From an uncultured Bacilli bacterium (GTDB lineage: Bacteria > Bacillota_I > Bacilli_A > RF39 > UBA660): a DNA stretch of 10,184 bases. Made by a program: the position numbers and the translations under genes. The DNA is taken from NCBI GenBank assembly GCA_951800155.1, contig CATOJL010000040.1, positions 1 through 10,184 of the forward strand. Reading direction: 5' to 3'. Positions within the stretch are counted from its first letter, which is position 1, and each line of letters opens with the position of its first letter. Of this stretch, positions 1-6,593 are shown one piece after another. The notes under the pieces are model-generated. The model ran no database searches and was not told the origin of the DNA. It saw only the letters and a program-made list of their open reading frames with translations.

Positions 1-25
1 CTCTCATCCTATTTTCTTTACACAT
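1..25 (-). CDS. Start of an unidentified gene, cut by the window edge
   Basis: Only the first eight codons are visible (MCKENRMR), beginning at an ATG at 25-23 and running off the left edge. The call rests on a strong ribosome binding site, AAGGAGGT at 33-40 on the minus strand, seven bases before the ATG. A possible -10 element (TATAGT, 52-57) lies just upstream. The gene sits downstream of der in the same direction but after der's terminator, so it probably has its own promoter. The product cannot be guessed from eight residues. Confidence 0.6.
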
Positions 26-56
26 ATCTTTTACCTCCTTAATGAAATTTTACTAT

Positions 57-95
57 AAAAAAGAAAAGAGATATTCCCTTTTATACATATCTCTT
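57..95 (-). terminator. Intrinsic terminator of der
   Basis: On the minus strand a perfect 9-bp stem (AAGAGATAT at 87-95 pairing with ATATCTCTT at 66-74, 12-base loop) is followed by a T-rich run (TTTTCTTTTTT type). It begins about 40 bases after the der stop codon, the expected place for a Rho-independent terminator. It separates der from the next gene at the left edge. Confidence 0.8.
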
Positions 96-135
96 AAATG
101 AATAACTTGGGTATAGTTCTCTTTTGCTTATTCTT

Positions 136-1455
136 TTAGTAATCTTCTTCCCCTTTATTTTTAAATTGTAAAACAATAGGTACTCCTGTAAAATCAAAAG
201 ACTCACGAATTTTATTTTCTAAATATCTTTGGTAAGAGAAATGCACTAGTCCCTTATTATTGACTTGTAAGTTAAAGACAGGTGGTTTCATTGCTACTTG
301 GTTTGCGAAATAAATCTTTAATCTTTTATCTTTATATGTAGGAGGTAAATTAAGTTGATAAGCATCACGAATGACATCGTTTAATAAGCTTGTCTTAATT
401 TCTCGAGTACTATTTTCATAGACACGTAGTACCTCAGGCATAAGCGTATGTATTCTTTTTTTTGTGCGTGCTGATAAAAAGACAATAGGAGCATAACGAA
501 TAAATGCAAATTCTGATGCGATTAAAGCTTTAAATTTCTTCATTTCTTCTTCCTTATCGGAAATCATATCCCATTTATTTACCACAAGAACAAGGCTCTT
601 TCCTGCTTCAAGCGCATAACCTGCTATATGTTTATCCTGCTCAATAATTCCCTCTTCTGCATTTAGAACAAGAAGACAAACATCTGAGCGGTCAATCGCC
701 CGCATCGAACGAAGTAAACTATATTTTTCAATATTTTCATATACTTTTCCACGTTTACGCATCCCCGCTGTATCAATGACAACATATTCCTTCTCATGAT
801 AGCGAAAAGGCATATCAATAGAATCCCTTGTTGTTCCTGCTACATCTGACACAATCACTCGATTTTCTCCTAATAGAGCATTGACTAAACTACTCTTCCC
901 TACATTGGGTCTACCAATTACAGAGAATTTAATAACATCAGTCGCATATTCTTCTTCCATTTCTTCAAAATCAGCACAGACAAGCTCTAAAAGATCATAA
1001 ATTCCCTCATTTTGTTCAGCACTTATAGGAACATATTCTTTAAATCCTAGCTCATAAAAATCATACATGTGCTCTTTATATTCTTTTGTATCACTTTTAT
1101 TAATTACAACAATCACTTTTTTTCTAGATTTTTCTAACATACCCTTCACAAGTAAATCATCTTTGGTAATGCCTTCCTTTCCATCCACTAAGAAAAGAAC
1201 AACATCTGCCTCATCAATTGCTAGTTCCACTTGCACCCTTATTTCTGCATTAAATACATCTTTTCCACTATAAATACCACCTGTATCAATCAAATAAAAA
1301 GAATAATTTTTAAACGTAGCATTTCCATACAAGCGATCTCTTGTTACGCCCGGCATCTCTTCTGTAATTGCCATTTTATGCCCTATCATTCGGTTAAATA
1401 CAGTCGATTTCCCTACATTGGGTTTTCCTACTAAAGCTACTGTTTTCTTTTTCAT
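136..1455 (-). CDS. der: Ribosome-assembly GTPase Der (EngA)
   Basis: Der is an essential GTPase that helps mature the 50S ribosomal subunit. It has two tandem GTPase domains and a C-terminal KH-like RNA-binding domain. All are visible in the 439 residues, which is normal family length. The first G domain has the P-loop GKPNVGKST at 10-18, GVTRD at 36-40, DTGG at 57-60 and NKSD at 119-122. The second has GRPNVGKSS at 181-189, GTTRD at 207-211, DTAG at 228-231 and NKWD at 293-296. The KH-like domain covers roughly 350-439. The ATG is fixed by GGAGGGG (1461-1467) five bases upstream. A promoter and a short leader precede it and a clear terminator follows, so it appears to be transcribed alone. 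Nothing in it is degenerate. Confidence 0.98.
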   Translation of the reverse strand: MKKKTVALVGKPNVGKSTVFNRMIGHKMAITEEMPGVTRDRLYGNATFKNYSFYLIDTGGIYSGKDVFNAEIRVQVELAIDEADVVLFLVDGKEGITKDDLLVKGMLEKSRKKVIVVINKSDTKEYKEHMYDFYELGFKEYVPISAEQNEGIYDLLELVCADFEEMEEEYATDVIKFSVIGRPNVGKSSLVNALLGENRVIVSDVAGTTRDSIDMPFRYHEKEYVVIDTAGMRKRGKVYENIEKYSLLRSMRAIDRSDVCLLVLNAEEGIIEQDKHIAGYALEAGKSLVLVVNKWDMISDKEEEMKKFKALIASEFAFIRYAPIVFLSARTKKRIHTLMPEVLRVYENSTREIKTSLLNDVIRDAYQLNLPPTYKDKRLKIYFANQVAMKPPVFNLQVNNKGLVHFSYQRYLENKIRESFDFTGVPIVLQFKNKGEEDY

Positions 1456-1476
1456 GTTTTCCCCTCCAGAAAAAAA

Positions 1477-1490
1477 GACTTTAACAAGTC
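1477..1490 (-). promoter_or_regulatory. Small hairpin with U-run in the der leader
   Basis: In the der 5' leader (minus strand) GACTT-GTTA-AAGTC forms a 5-bp hairpin followed directly by a run of about seven T, ending just before the GGAGGGG ribosome binding site. This has the layout of a weak attenuator or terminator. The stem is short, so it may be chance; no competing antiterminator was identified. Confidence 0.25.
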
Positions 1491-1506
1491 AAATTTTAGT
1501 CATCTT

Positions 1507-1535
1507 ATTGTAGCATTTTTTTTCCTCTTCGACAA
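1507..1535 (-). promoter_or_regulatory. Sigma-A-type promoter of der
   Basis: Minus strand: -35 TTGTCG (1530-1535), a 17-base spacer, and -10 TACAAT (1507-1512) preceded by TGC, giving an extended -10. Transcription would start near 1500, leaving a leader of about 45 bases before the der ATG. Confidence 0.7.
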
Positions 1536-1604
1536 TTCTTTTCCCTTGTTTTCTTTCAAAAATACAATTTTATCCAATTTTTTTCATTTTTATAAAAAAA
1601 AGAA

Positions 1605-1633
1605 TTGACAATTTAACTCTTTTCGGTTAATAT
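1605..1633 (+). promoter_or_regulatory. Consensus promoter of the small RNA
   Basis: Plus strand: a perfect -35 TTGACA (1605-1610), exactly 17 bases of spacer, and -10 TAATAT (1628-1633). The predicted start is near 1640, at the first base of the hairpin that opens the small RNA. It points away from der and toward the 3' end of nifJ, and no plus-strand protein gene follows, so it does not serve a coding gene. Confidence 0.75.
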
Positions 1634-1639
1634 ATAAAT

Positions 1640-1747
1640 CACCAATTCGGAGAACTTTAATCTGAATTGGTGCTAGTATCACACTAGCCAACCCCTTTTT
1701 ATTCTTTTATGAAACTGTTCTCAGGGGGGACAGTTTCTATTTTTTTA
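1640..1747 (+). ncRNA. Predicted small RNA of about 107 nt, family unknown
   Basis: A self-contained transcription unit in the der-nifJ gap, opposite in strand to both genes. It starts about 7 bases after a consensus -10. Structure read from the sequence: a 12-bp 5' hairpin (1640-1651 with 1661-1672, loop GAACUUUAA); a second 5-6-bp hairpin (CTAGT/ACTAG, 1673-1677 with 1683-1687); an unpaired pyrimidine-rich linker containing CAACCCCUUUUU (1689-1700); and a terminator hairpin. The loop of the first hairpin (GAGAAC, 1650-1655) is complementary to GUUCUC (1717-1722) in the terminator, and CCCC (1692-1695) could pair with the G6 run (1724-1729), so alternative folds exist. The architecture and exposed ACCCCUUU resemble trans-acting C-rich sRNAs such as RsaE/RoxS, but this is analogy only; I do not recognise a named family. 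It lacks the size and shape of 6S or SRP RNA. It is not a leader, because nothing is encoded downstream on its strand. Confidence 0.6.
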
Positions 1748-1780
1748 CCCTTTTTTATCCCTTATGAAACTATATCTCAG
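1707..1780 (+). repeat. Imperfect direct repeat downstream of the small RNA
   Basis: TTATGAAACT occurs at 1707-1716 and again at 1762-1771, 55 bases apart. Each copy is followed two or three bases later by TCTCAG (1719-1724 and 1775-1780). The second copy leads into another hairpin (TATTGT 1781-1786 with ACAATA 1796-1801). That hairpin extends by a U-G and a C-G pair in the plus-strand RNA and by only a C-G pair across a mismatch on the minus strand. It may be a degenerate duplication of the sRNA 3' end. Confidence 0.4.
1711..1746 (+). terminator. Intrinsic terminator of the small RNA
   Basis: GAAACTGT (1711-1718) pairs with ACAGTTTC (1730-1737). The loop can extend the stem to 12 bp by U-G and C-G pairs (UCUC 1719-1722 with GGGG 1726-1729). 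TATTTTTTT follows at 1738-1746. The U-run lies on the plus-strand side, which fixes the direction. Confidence 0.75.
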
Positions 1781-1813
1781 TATTGTTCCTGTTGGACAAT
1801 ATAAATATATCAT

Positions 1814-1850
1814 AAAAAAAGAAAAATTATGTCACAATCTTTCTTTTTTT
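1814..1850 (-). terminator. Weak A/T-rich terminator candidate for nifJ
   Basis: AAAAAAAGAAA (1814-1824) pairs with TTTCTTTTTTT (1840-1850), an 11-bp stem with one G-C pair, starting about 15 bases after the nifJ stop codon. On either strand the distal arm is itself T-rich. The stem is weak, so this could be simple homopolymer sequence. Confidence 0.35.
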
Positions 1851-1865
1851 TATTCATTTTACATC

Positions 1866-4800
1866 CTATTTTACATTCTCACTTAGTCCTACATAATAAT
1901 GATAACGTTCGACTGCATCCTTTTTTTGTTCTTCTAAAAGTTCTTCTGCATGAAGAGGATTGATTGCCTTTAGCATTTTATATCGCGTCTGTTTATTTAA
2001 AAACTCTTCATATGTATCAAAATCAACTCTTTTACTATCAAGTGAAAATTCCTTTTGTTCAGGATTATAACGAAAAACAGGAAAATATCCACAAGATACA
2101 GCCAATTTTTCCATTCGAATCGTATTCACCATTCCGCCTTCAATTCCATGAGAGATGCAAGGTGTATACGCAATAATGATCGATGGACCCTTATGTTTTT
2201 CTGCTTCATGAAATGCCCGTACAACTTGTTGCATATTATAACCAATTGAAACTTGCGCTACATAAACATGGGGATAAGCGAGGGCCATTTTAGCTAAATC
2301 CTTCTTATTAGTTCTCTTTCCATTCGTTGCAAAAGCTGCGATGGCTCCTTTTGGACTTGCTTTAGAAGATTGGCCTCCTGTATTGGAATATACTTGGCTA
2401 TCTAAAACTAAAATATTGACATCATCATTACTTGCTAATACATGATCGATTCCCGAATAACCAATATCGTATGCCCAACCATCACCTCCAATGGTCCAAA
2501 TACTACGTGCTACCATATAGTCTTTTAATGCATGTAACTCTTTAGGTACAGTCATATAATCTAACTTTTCATACACTTCTTTGGTAATTGCATAATCCTC
2601 TGGATTAGCTAACCATTTTTGATAGTATTCCCTATTCTCACTTTCTAAATTTTCTTCCATAATGTGAGCAATACGTTCTCTTAACACTTTGTTTCCAATC
2701 AATAAACCATATCCATATTCTGCATTATCTTCAAAAAGGGAATTTGCCCAAGGAACGGTATACGGCATAGAGGGAACCGAACCTCCATAAATGGATGAAC
2801 AACCTGTCGCATTCGCAATGATTAATTTTTCACCAAATAGTTGCGTTAAAAGTTTAATATAAGCTGTTTCCCCACAACCAGCACACGCTCCTGAAAAAGC
2901 AAATTTAGGTTGAACAAACTGTGTTCCAGAAATAATTGTTTTATCAATCTCTTTCTTTTCTGTAATATTTTCTGTCAAATAATTAAAAATTTTCTGGCTA
3001 TTTTCTTTTATCTCTATATCCAGTTGGGAAGGAACTAAGGCTTTCCCATCTTTTTTCCCCGGACAATGTTCCATACATAAACCACAACCCGTACAATCTG
3101 CTACGGAAATACCTAAAACATAATAATATTTTTTTAATTCTGCATGTGTAGGTAAAATACACCTTTCTTGGATATATTTTGGACTTTTTTTATACTCCTC
3201 TTCATCCAATAAAAATGGTCGAATCACACCATGTGGGCAAAGAAAAGAACACTGATTACATTCAATACAATTGCTAGCAATCCATTTAGGAACGATATCG
3301 CTAATACATCTTTTTTCCTTCTTTGCAGTACCACAAGGAAACGTTCCATCTGGTTTTTCTAAAAAGGCTGTTGTCTTTAGAGAATCTCCTTTTCTTTTTA
3401 CCATTGCCTCAAATACACTCATTTCCTTTTCTTCCTCTGGAAATAAGATTTCATCATCCAGTTGAATCTCTTTAATATATTGACAAGCAAGATCAATAGC
3501 CTCTTCATTCGCTTTAATTGCTTTTTCCCCTTTTTTAAAGAATTTTTTATGAACATATTCTTTTAATTTTTCCTTAGCCATCTCTAAATCCAGTAAACCA
3601 GATAAAGAGAGAATCGCACTTTCCATAATCATGCTCACCTTATTTTGAAGTCCTACTTTACGGGCTAGTTCATAAGCATGAATGGTATATACTTTTACAT
3701 GTCTACTAATTAAGATATTCTTTAAATTATCTGGAATACTCTTTTTAAACTCTTCTTCACTTTTTGTAGTGTTGACAAGATAAATCCCATTTTCTTGTAT
3801 ATTTGAAATGGTATCGAAAGAGGAAACATAAGTATCTTTTGATACAACAACAATTCTTGGATTTTCCACATAATAGGTCGAACGAATGACTTGGTTTGAA
3901 AAACGCAAGTGTCCAACTGTCACGCCACCTGATTTTTTAGAATCGTATTGAAAATAACCTTGCACATATTTATCTGTATGATCCCCTACCAGTTGAATTA
4001 AAGACTTTCCAGCACTAACCATGCCATCTGAACCATAACCATAAATAAGACATTCCTCATGCAAACAGATTTTAAAAGGTTCTTCCTCTAAACTAAGATG
4101 TGTCACATCATCATCGATGCCAATGGTAAATCTCTGTTTTAGTCCATTTTGTAACATAGTATAAACTGCCCTAATGCTAGATGGAGGGGTATTCTTAGAA
4201 GATAAACCATATCTGCCGCCTACAACATGAATTTTTGTATCTTTTAAGGCAGCTACCACATCTAGGTATAGAGGTTCTCCAAGACTCCCCGGTTCTTTAG
4301 TTCGATCTAAAACCGCTATATTTACAGTTGTTGCGGGAATCGCCTTTTTTAATGCTTTCACATGAAATGGTCGATACAAATGTACTTCCACTAATCCAAT
4401 TTCTCCCCCTAGAGCATCTATCGTTTCTTTAATCGTTTCACAAACAGAACCCATAGCCACAATCAAATGCTTTGCTGTTGGATTTCCATAATAATTAAAT
4501 AATTTATAATCTGTATTTGCGAGGATATTAATTTCCTTCATGTAAGATTCTACAATTGTTGGAACTTCCTCATAAAACTTATTTCGAACTTCTACTGCTT
4601 GAAAGTAAATATCATCATTTTGCGCAGTTCCCTTTATAACTGGATTTAAAGGATTTAAAGCTCTACTTCTAAATGAACGTATTCTCTCGTAGTCCACTAA
4701 TTTTCGCATATCTTCTATATCAAGTACATGAATTTTGTCAATTTGGTGACTTGTTCTAAATCCATCAAAGAAATGCAGAAAAGGTAAGCTGGATTTTATC

Positions 4801-5276
4801 GCTGATAAATGGGCTACCGCGGCTAAGTAAGTAGCATCTTGAACAGAAGAAGAAGCTAGCATGCAAAAACCAGTCATACGAGTTGCATAAATATCTTGAT
4901 GATCACCAAATATGGATAGTGCATGGCTAGCTAAAGAACGAGCAGCAACATGAATCACACAAGGTAACATTTCTCCCGCTATTTTATACATATTTGGTAT
5001 CATTAATAGTAATCCTTGACTTGCAGTAAACGTAGTTGTAAGTAGACCTGCTTGTAAAGAACCATGTACCATACCCGCAGCACCTGCTTCACTTTGCATC
5101 TCAATTACTTTTACTTTATCGTTAAAAATATTGAGTTGGCTATAACTACTCCACTCATCAATATGCTCTGCCATGGGACTTGATGGTGTTATGGGATAGA
5201 TTCCTGATACTTCTGTAAACATATAGGCTGTATAACTACAAGCTTCATTTCCATCAACTGTCATTACCCTTTTCAT
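1866..5276 (-). CDS. nifJ: Pyruvate:ferredoxin (flavodoxin) oxidoreductase
   Basis: This is a single-chain PFOR of 1136 residues, slightly shorter than the usual 1170-1190. It oxidises pyruvate with CoA to acetyl-CoA and CO2 and passes electrons to ferredoxin or flavodoxin in the cytoplasm, the core step of anaerobic pyruvate fermentation. Domain I has YPITPSSPMAE at 27-37, with T30, E63 and R113 at the expected thiamine-diphosphate/pyruvate positions. The ferredoxin-like domain has two [4Fe-4S] sets: C670/673/676/680 and C728/731/734/738. The proximal cluster ligands are C798, C801, C826 and C1040. The thiamine-diphosphate site includes GDG at 931-933 and YSNTGGQ at 963-969. All key residues are intact. 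The ATG has GAGG about eight bases upstream; the stop is TAG. It stands alone between two terminators. The symbol follows common usage and does not imply nitrogen fixation. Confidence 0.97.
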   Translation of the reverse strand: MKRVMTVDGNEACSYTAYMFTEVSGIYPITPSSPMAEHIDEWSSYSQLNIFNDKVKVIEMQSEAGAAGMVHGSLQAGLLTTTFTASQGLLLMIPNMYKIAGEMLPCVIHVAARSLASHALSIFGDHQDIYATRMTGFCMLASSSVQDATYLAAVAHLSAIKSSLPFLHFFDGFRTSHQIDKIHVLDIEDMRKLVDYERIRSFRSRALNPLNPVIKGTAQNDDIYFQAVEVRNKFYEEVPTIVESYMKEINILANTDYKLFNYYGNPTAKHLIVAMGSVCETIKETIDALGGEIGLVEVHLYRPFHVKALKKAIPATTVNIAVLDRTKEPGSLGEPLYLDVVAALKDTKIHVVGGRYGLSSKNTPPSSIRAVYTMLQNGLKQRFTIGIDDDVTHLSLEEEPFKICLHEECLIYGYGSDGMVSAGKSLIQLVGDHTDKYVQGYFQYDSKKSGGVTVGHLRFSNQVIRSTYYVENPRIVVVSKDTYVSSFDTISNIQENGIYLVNTTKSEEEFKKSIPDNLKNILISRHVKVYTIHAYELARKVGLQNKVSMIMESAILSLSGLLDLEMAKEKLKEYVHKKFFKKGEKAIKANEEAIDLACQYIKEIQLDDEILFPEEEKEMSVFEAMVKRKGDSLKTTAFLEKPDGTFPCGTAKKEKRCISDIVPKWIASNCIECNQCSFLCPHGVIRPFLLDEEEYKKSPKYIQERCILPTHAELKKYYYVLGISVADCTGCGLCMEHCPGKKDGKALVPSQLDIEIKENSQKIFNYLTENITEKKEIDKTIISGTQFVQPKFAFSGACAGCGETAYIKLLTQLFGEKLIIANATGCSSIYGGSVPSMPYTVPWANSLFEDNAEYGYGLLIGNKVLRERIAHIMEENLESENREYYQKWLANPEDYAITKEVYEKLDYMTVPKELHALKDYMVARSIWTIGGDGWAYDIGYSGIDHVLASNDDVNILVLDSQVYSNTGGQSSKASPKGAIAAFATNGKRTNKKDLAKMALAYPHVYVAQVSIGYNMQQVVRAFHEAEKHKGPSIIIAYTPCISHGIEGGMVNTIRMEKLAVSCGYFPVFRYNPEQKEFSLDSKRVDFDTYEEFLNKQTRYKMLKAINPLHAEELLEEQKKDAVERYHYYVGLSENVK

Positions 5277-5304
5277 TCTTATCTTCCTCTTTTCCTATTC
5301 TCTC

Positions 5305-5323
5305 TTAGTATACATTATACTAA
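5305..5323 (-). promoter_or_regulatory. nifJ -10 element inside a palindrome (possible operator)
   Basis: A perfect TATAAT on the minus strand (5314-5319) is placed about 38 bases before the nifJ ATG. It lies within an inverted repeat TTAGTAT-N5-ATACTAA (5305-5311 and 5317-5323). No good -35 is seen 16-18 bases upstream (best TTGCTT). A repressor bound here would cover the -10. It does not match the Rex consensus. The palindromic nature of -10 sequences makes part of this expected by chance. Confidence 0.5.
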
Positions 5324-5340
5324 AAAAAGAGAAAAAAGCA

Positions 5341-5366
5341 AAGAAAAAACTGACATTTGTCAGTTT
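5341..5366 (-). terminator. Intrinsic terminator of the small pilin gene
   Basis: On the minus strand AAACTGAC (5359-5366) pairs with GTCAGTTT (5347-5354) around a 4-base loop. The 8-bp stem is followed by a T-rich tract that continues past 5341. It begins 16 bases after the small pilin stop codon and lies upstream of the nifJ promoter, so the two genes are separate units. Confidence 0.85.
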
Positions 5367-5382
5367 AGGTTCTATTGAATTA

Positions 5383-5925
5383 TTATGATCCTGAAGGTGG
5401 TGTCAATTGAGATGTAAATCCTGAACAATCCCCTGTTCTTGCTGCATCAAAACTCTTTGTAGAAGAACACATTACAACATCTTTAGCATTTGCTGAATTT
5501 ACATCATAATGATAAATGATATAATATGAACTAAATTTTAACTCAGCTTGTATTACAAATCCTTTATCATCAACATAAATGTATTGACCATCATAACTGT
5601 CGTTTACTTTTACTGGTGAATCTCCTTTGATTTCTAGATTAACTGGATTTGTTCCAGCAGTACCATCAGATTTTCTTAATGTAATAGCTCTTGGACCAGT
5701 AATATCAAATATACCATATTGTAATGTTGAATTTTCCATGTTATCTAATAATAATTCTTTTTCGATTGTGTTTACATACGCTAACATACTCTGTTCTGCA
5801 GCACCTTTTCTTGACTTATCAATCATACTTAGTATTGTTGGAGTCGCAATTAAGGCGATAACAGCTAAGATAACGATAACAGCTAATAATTCAATTAATG
5901 TAAAACCTTTTGCATTTCTTTTCAT
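5383..5925 (-). CDS. Type IV prepilin, small (probable major pilin)
   Basis: A 180-residue class III signal-type prepilin. It has a short basic leader (MKRNAKG) and a prepilin peptidase site G7|F8, with Glu12 at mature position +5. A hydrophobic helix, FTLIELLAVIVILAVIALIA at 8-27, anchors the subunit and packs in the pilus core. The remainder is a small exported domain with two cysteines (C153, C167) that may form the C-terminal disulfide loop seen in many pilins; it ends in a Pro/Ser-rich tail. It resembles the ComGC/PilE-like pilins of Gram-positive bacteria, but I do not assign a named pilin. The hydrophobic stretch uses codons such as GTT, ATC and GCT, which fits high expression. The start is set by AGGAGGAG (5934-5941), eight bases upstream. 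It has its own promoter and a strong terminator. It is a paralogue of the N-terminal part of the 650-residue prepilin upstream. Confidence 0.9.
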   Translation of the reverse strand: MKRNAKGFTLIELLAVIVILAVIALIATPTILSMIDKSRKGAAEQSMLAYVNTIEKELLLDNMENSTLQYGIFDITGPRAITLRKSDGTAGTNPVNLEIKGDSPVKVNDSYDGQYIYVDDKGFVIQAELKFSSYYIIYHYDVNSANAKDVVMCSSTKSFDAARTGDCSGFTSQLTPPSGS

Positions 5926-5952
5926 AAATCTTTCTCCTCCTATGTTTACAAT

Positions 5953-5985
5953 ATTAGTCTATCACAAAAATTTCATCCTAGTCAA
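5953..5985 (-). promoter_or_regulatory. Promoter of the small pilin gene
   Basis: Minus strand: -35 TTGACT (5980-5985), 18-base spacer, -10 TAGACT (5956-5961) preceded by TGA as an extended -10. The 14-mer TGTGATAGACTAAT (5953-5966) recurs with one change at the large pilin promoter. Transcription would begin about 24 bases before the ATG. Confidence 0.7.
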
Positions 5986-5999
5986 TAACTATTTACAAA

Positions 6000-6270
6000 A
6001 ATTGTCGAATTCTGTAATATCCCTGTAAACATGTTCTATTTTTCATTGTTAGAATATCCATTTTCTTTTCATTTATACCTTTTATACAATAAAAATATAA
6101 AATCTTATCTTTTTAAATTACTTTTGATACAACAGATAAGTCTTGCTGTATATTTATTAAGTCATTTTTCTGTTTTAAAACGTAATCATCTATTCTTTTT
6201 ATTTTTTCCTTTACTTGCATCAAATAAAAAGAATGCATTGAATCATATGTTTAAAAAAAAGATTCTGTCT
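6000..6270. other. Gap with no convincing gene; possible remnant on the minus strand
   Basis: This stretch is very AT-rich. A 41-codon minus-strand frame (6113-6238, from MHSFYLMQVKEKIKR to SVVSKVI) has a coiled-coil-like composition but no ribosome binding site. It could be a further decayed part of the pilin pseudogene or chance. A 93-codon plus-strand frame here (6031-6312) has no ribosome binding site and a low-complexity Phe/Leu/Lys composition, and I do not regard it as a gene. No hairpin terminator of quality was found. Confidence 0.3.
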
Positions 6271-6580
6271 TTAAATTTCTTCAACAGAATGGCATTTAAA
6301 AGAAGCTCGTAGCTTTCGTTTTAGTAAATAGAATTCATCCTGTAAATTTTGCAAGTCCCATCTCACCATCTCTAAATTAAGTTCTAAATGGCTTTTTTCC
6401 TTTTCCAACTCTACCCAATGAAATAATACAATCTACAACTTTAAATAGTACACGTAAAAAGTTCTTACTTCTACTAAAAGGATTTTAAAGTATCACTCTA
6501 ATTCTACTAGATATTAATTTATGCAATTTCTACTATATTACAATCACTGCAAATAACATTAAAGTAAATCCTTATTCCAG
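6271..6580 (-). pseudogene. Decayed type IV pilin copy, derived from the large pilin lineage
   Basis: Directly after the large pilin stop codon, the minus strand carries a broken second copy of a pilin start. The relic ribosome binding site AGGAAG (6590-6595) overlaps that stop. Then CTG-GAA-TAA-GGA (6580-6569) matches the large pilin's ATG-AAA-AAA-GGA at 9 of 12 bases: the start codon is lost and a stop gained. The next frame reads GFTLMLFAVIVI followed by two stops, against GFTLIELLAVIVI in the intact gene. A 17-base block (6536-6552) is identical to 8499-8515 of the large pilin. Further on, RTFYVYYLKL (6465-6436) resembles SALFYVDTIENML, and AATTTAGAGAT near 6378 matches the NLEI codons. 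The later matches are weaker and the end point is approximate. There are several indels and stops, so no product is expected. Confidence 0.7.
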
Positions 6581-6593
6581 ATTCTATATCTTC

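Noticed and set aside
1692..1700. Pairing of the small RNA's CCCCUUUUU with the der ribosome binding site
   Set aside because: der has GGAGGGGAAAA, whereas antiparallel pairing would need AAAAAGGGG, so der is not an obvious target.
1709..1804. 31-codon plus-strand frame (MKLFSGGTVSIF...) starting inside the small-RNA terminator
   Set aside because: No ribosome binding site (preceded by ATTCTTTT), and its first half is explained by the terminator hairpin and U-run.
5627..6028. 133-codon plus-strand frame over the small pilin
   Set aside because: Antisense shadow of the pilin gene; its hydrophobic stretch mirrors the pilin helix codons.
6031..6312. 93-codon plus-strand open frame in the gap between the pilins
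   Set aside because: No ribosome binding site, low-complexity Phe/Leu/Lys/Asn composition expected from AT-rich DNA, and it overlaps the minus-strand pilin relic.
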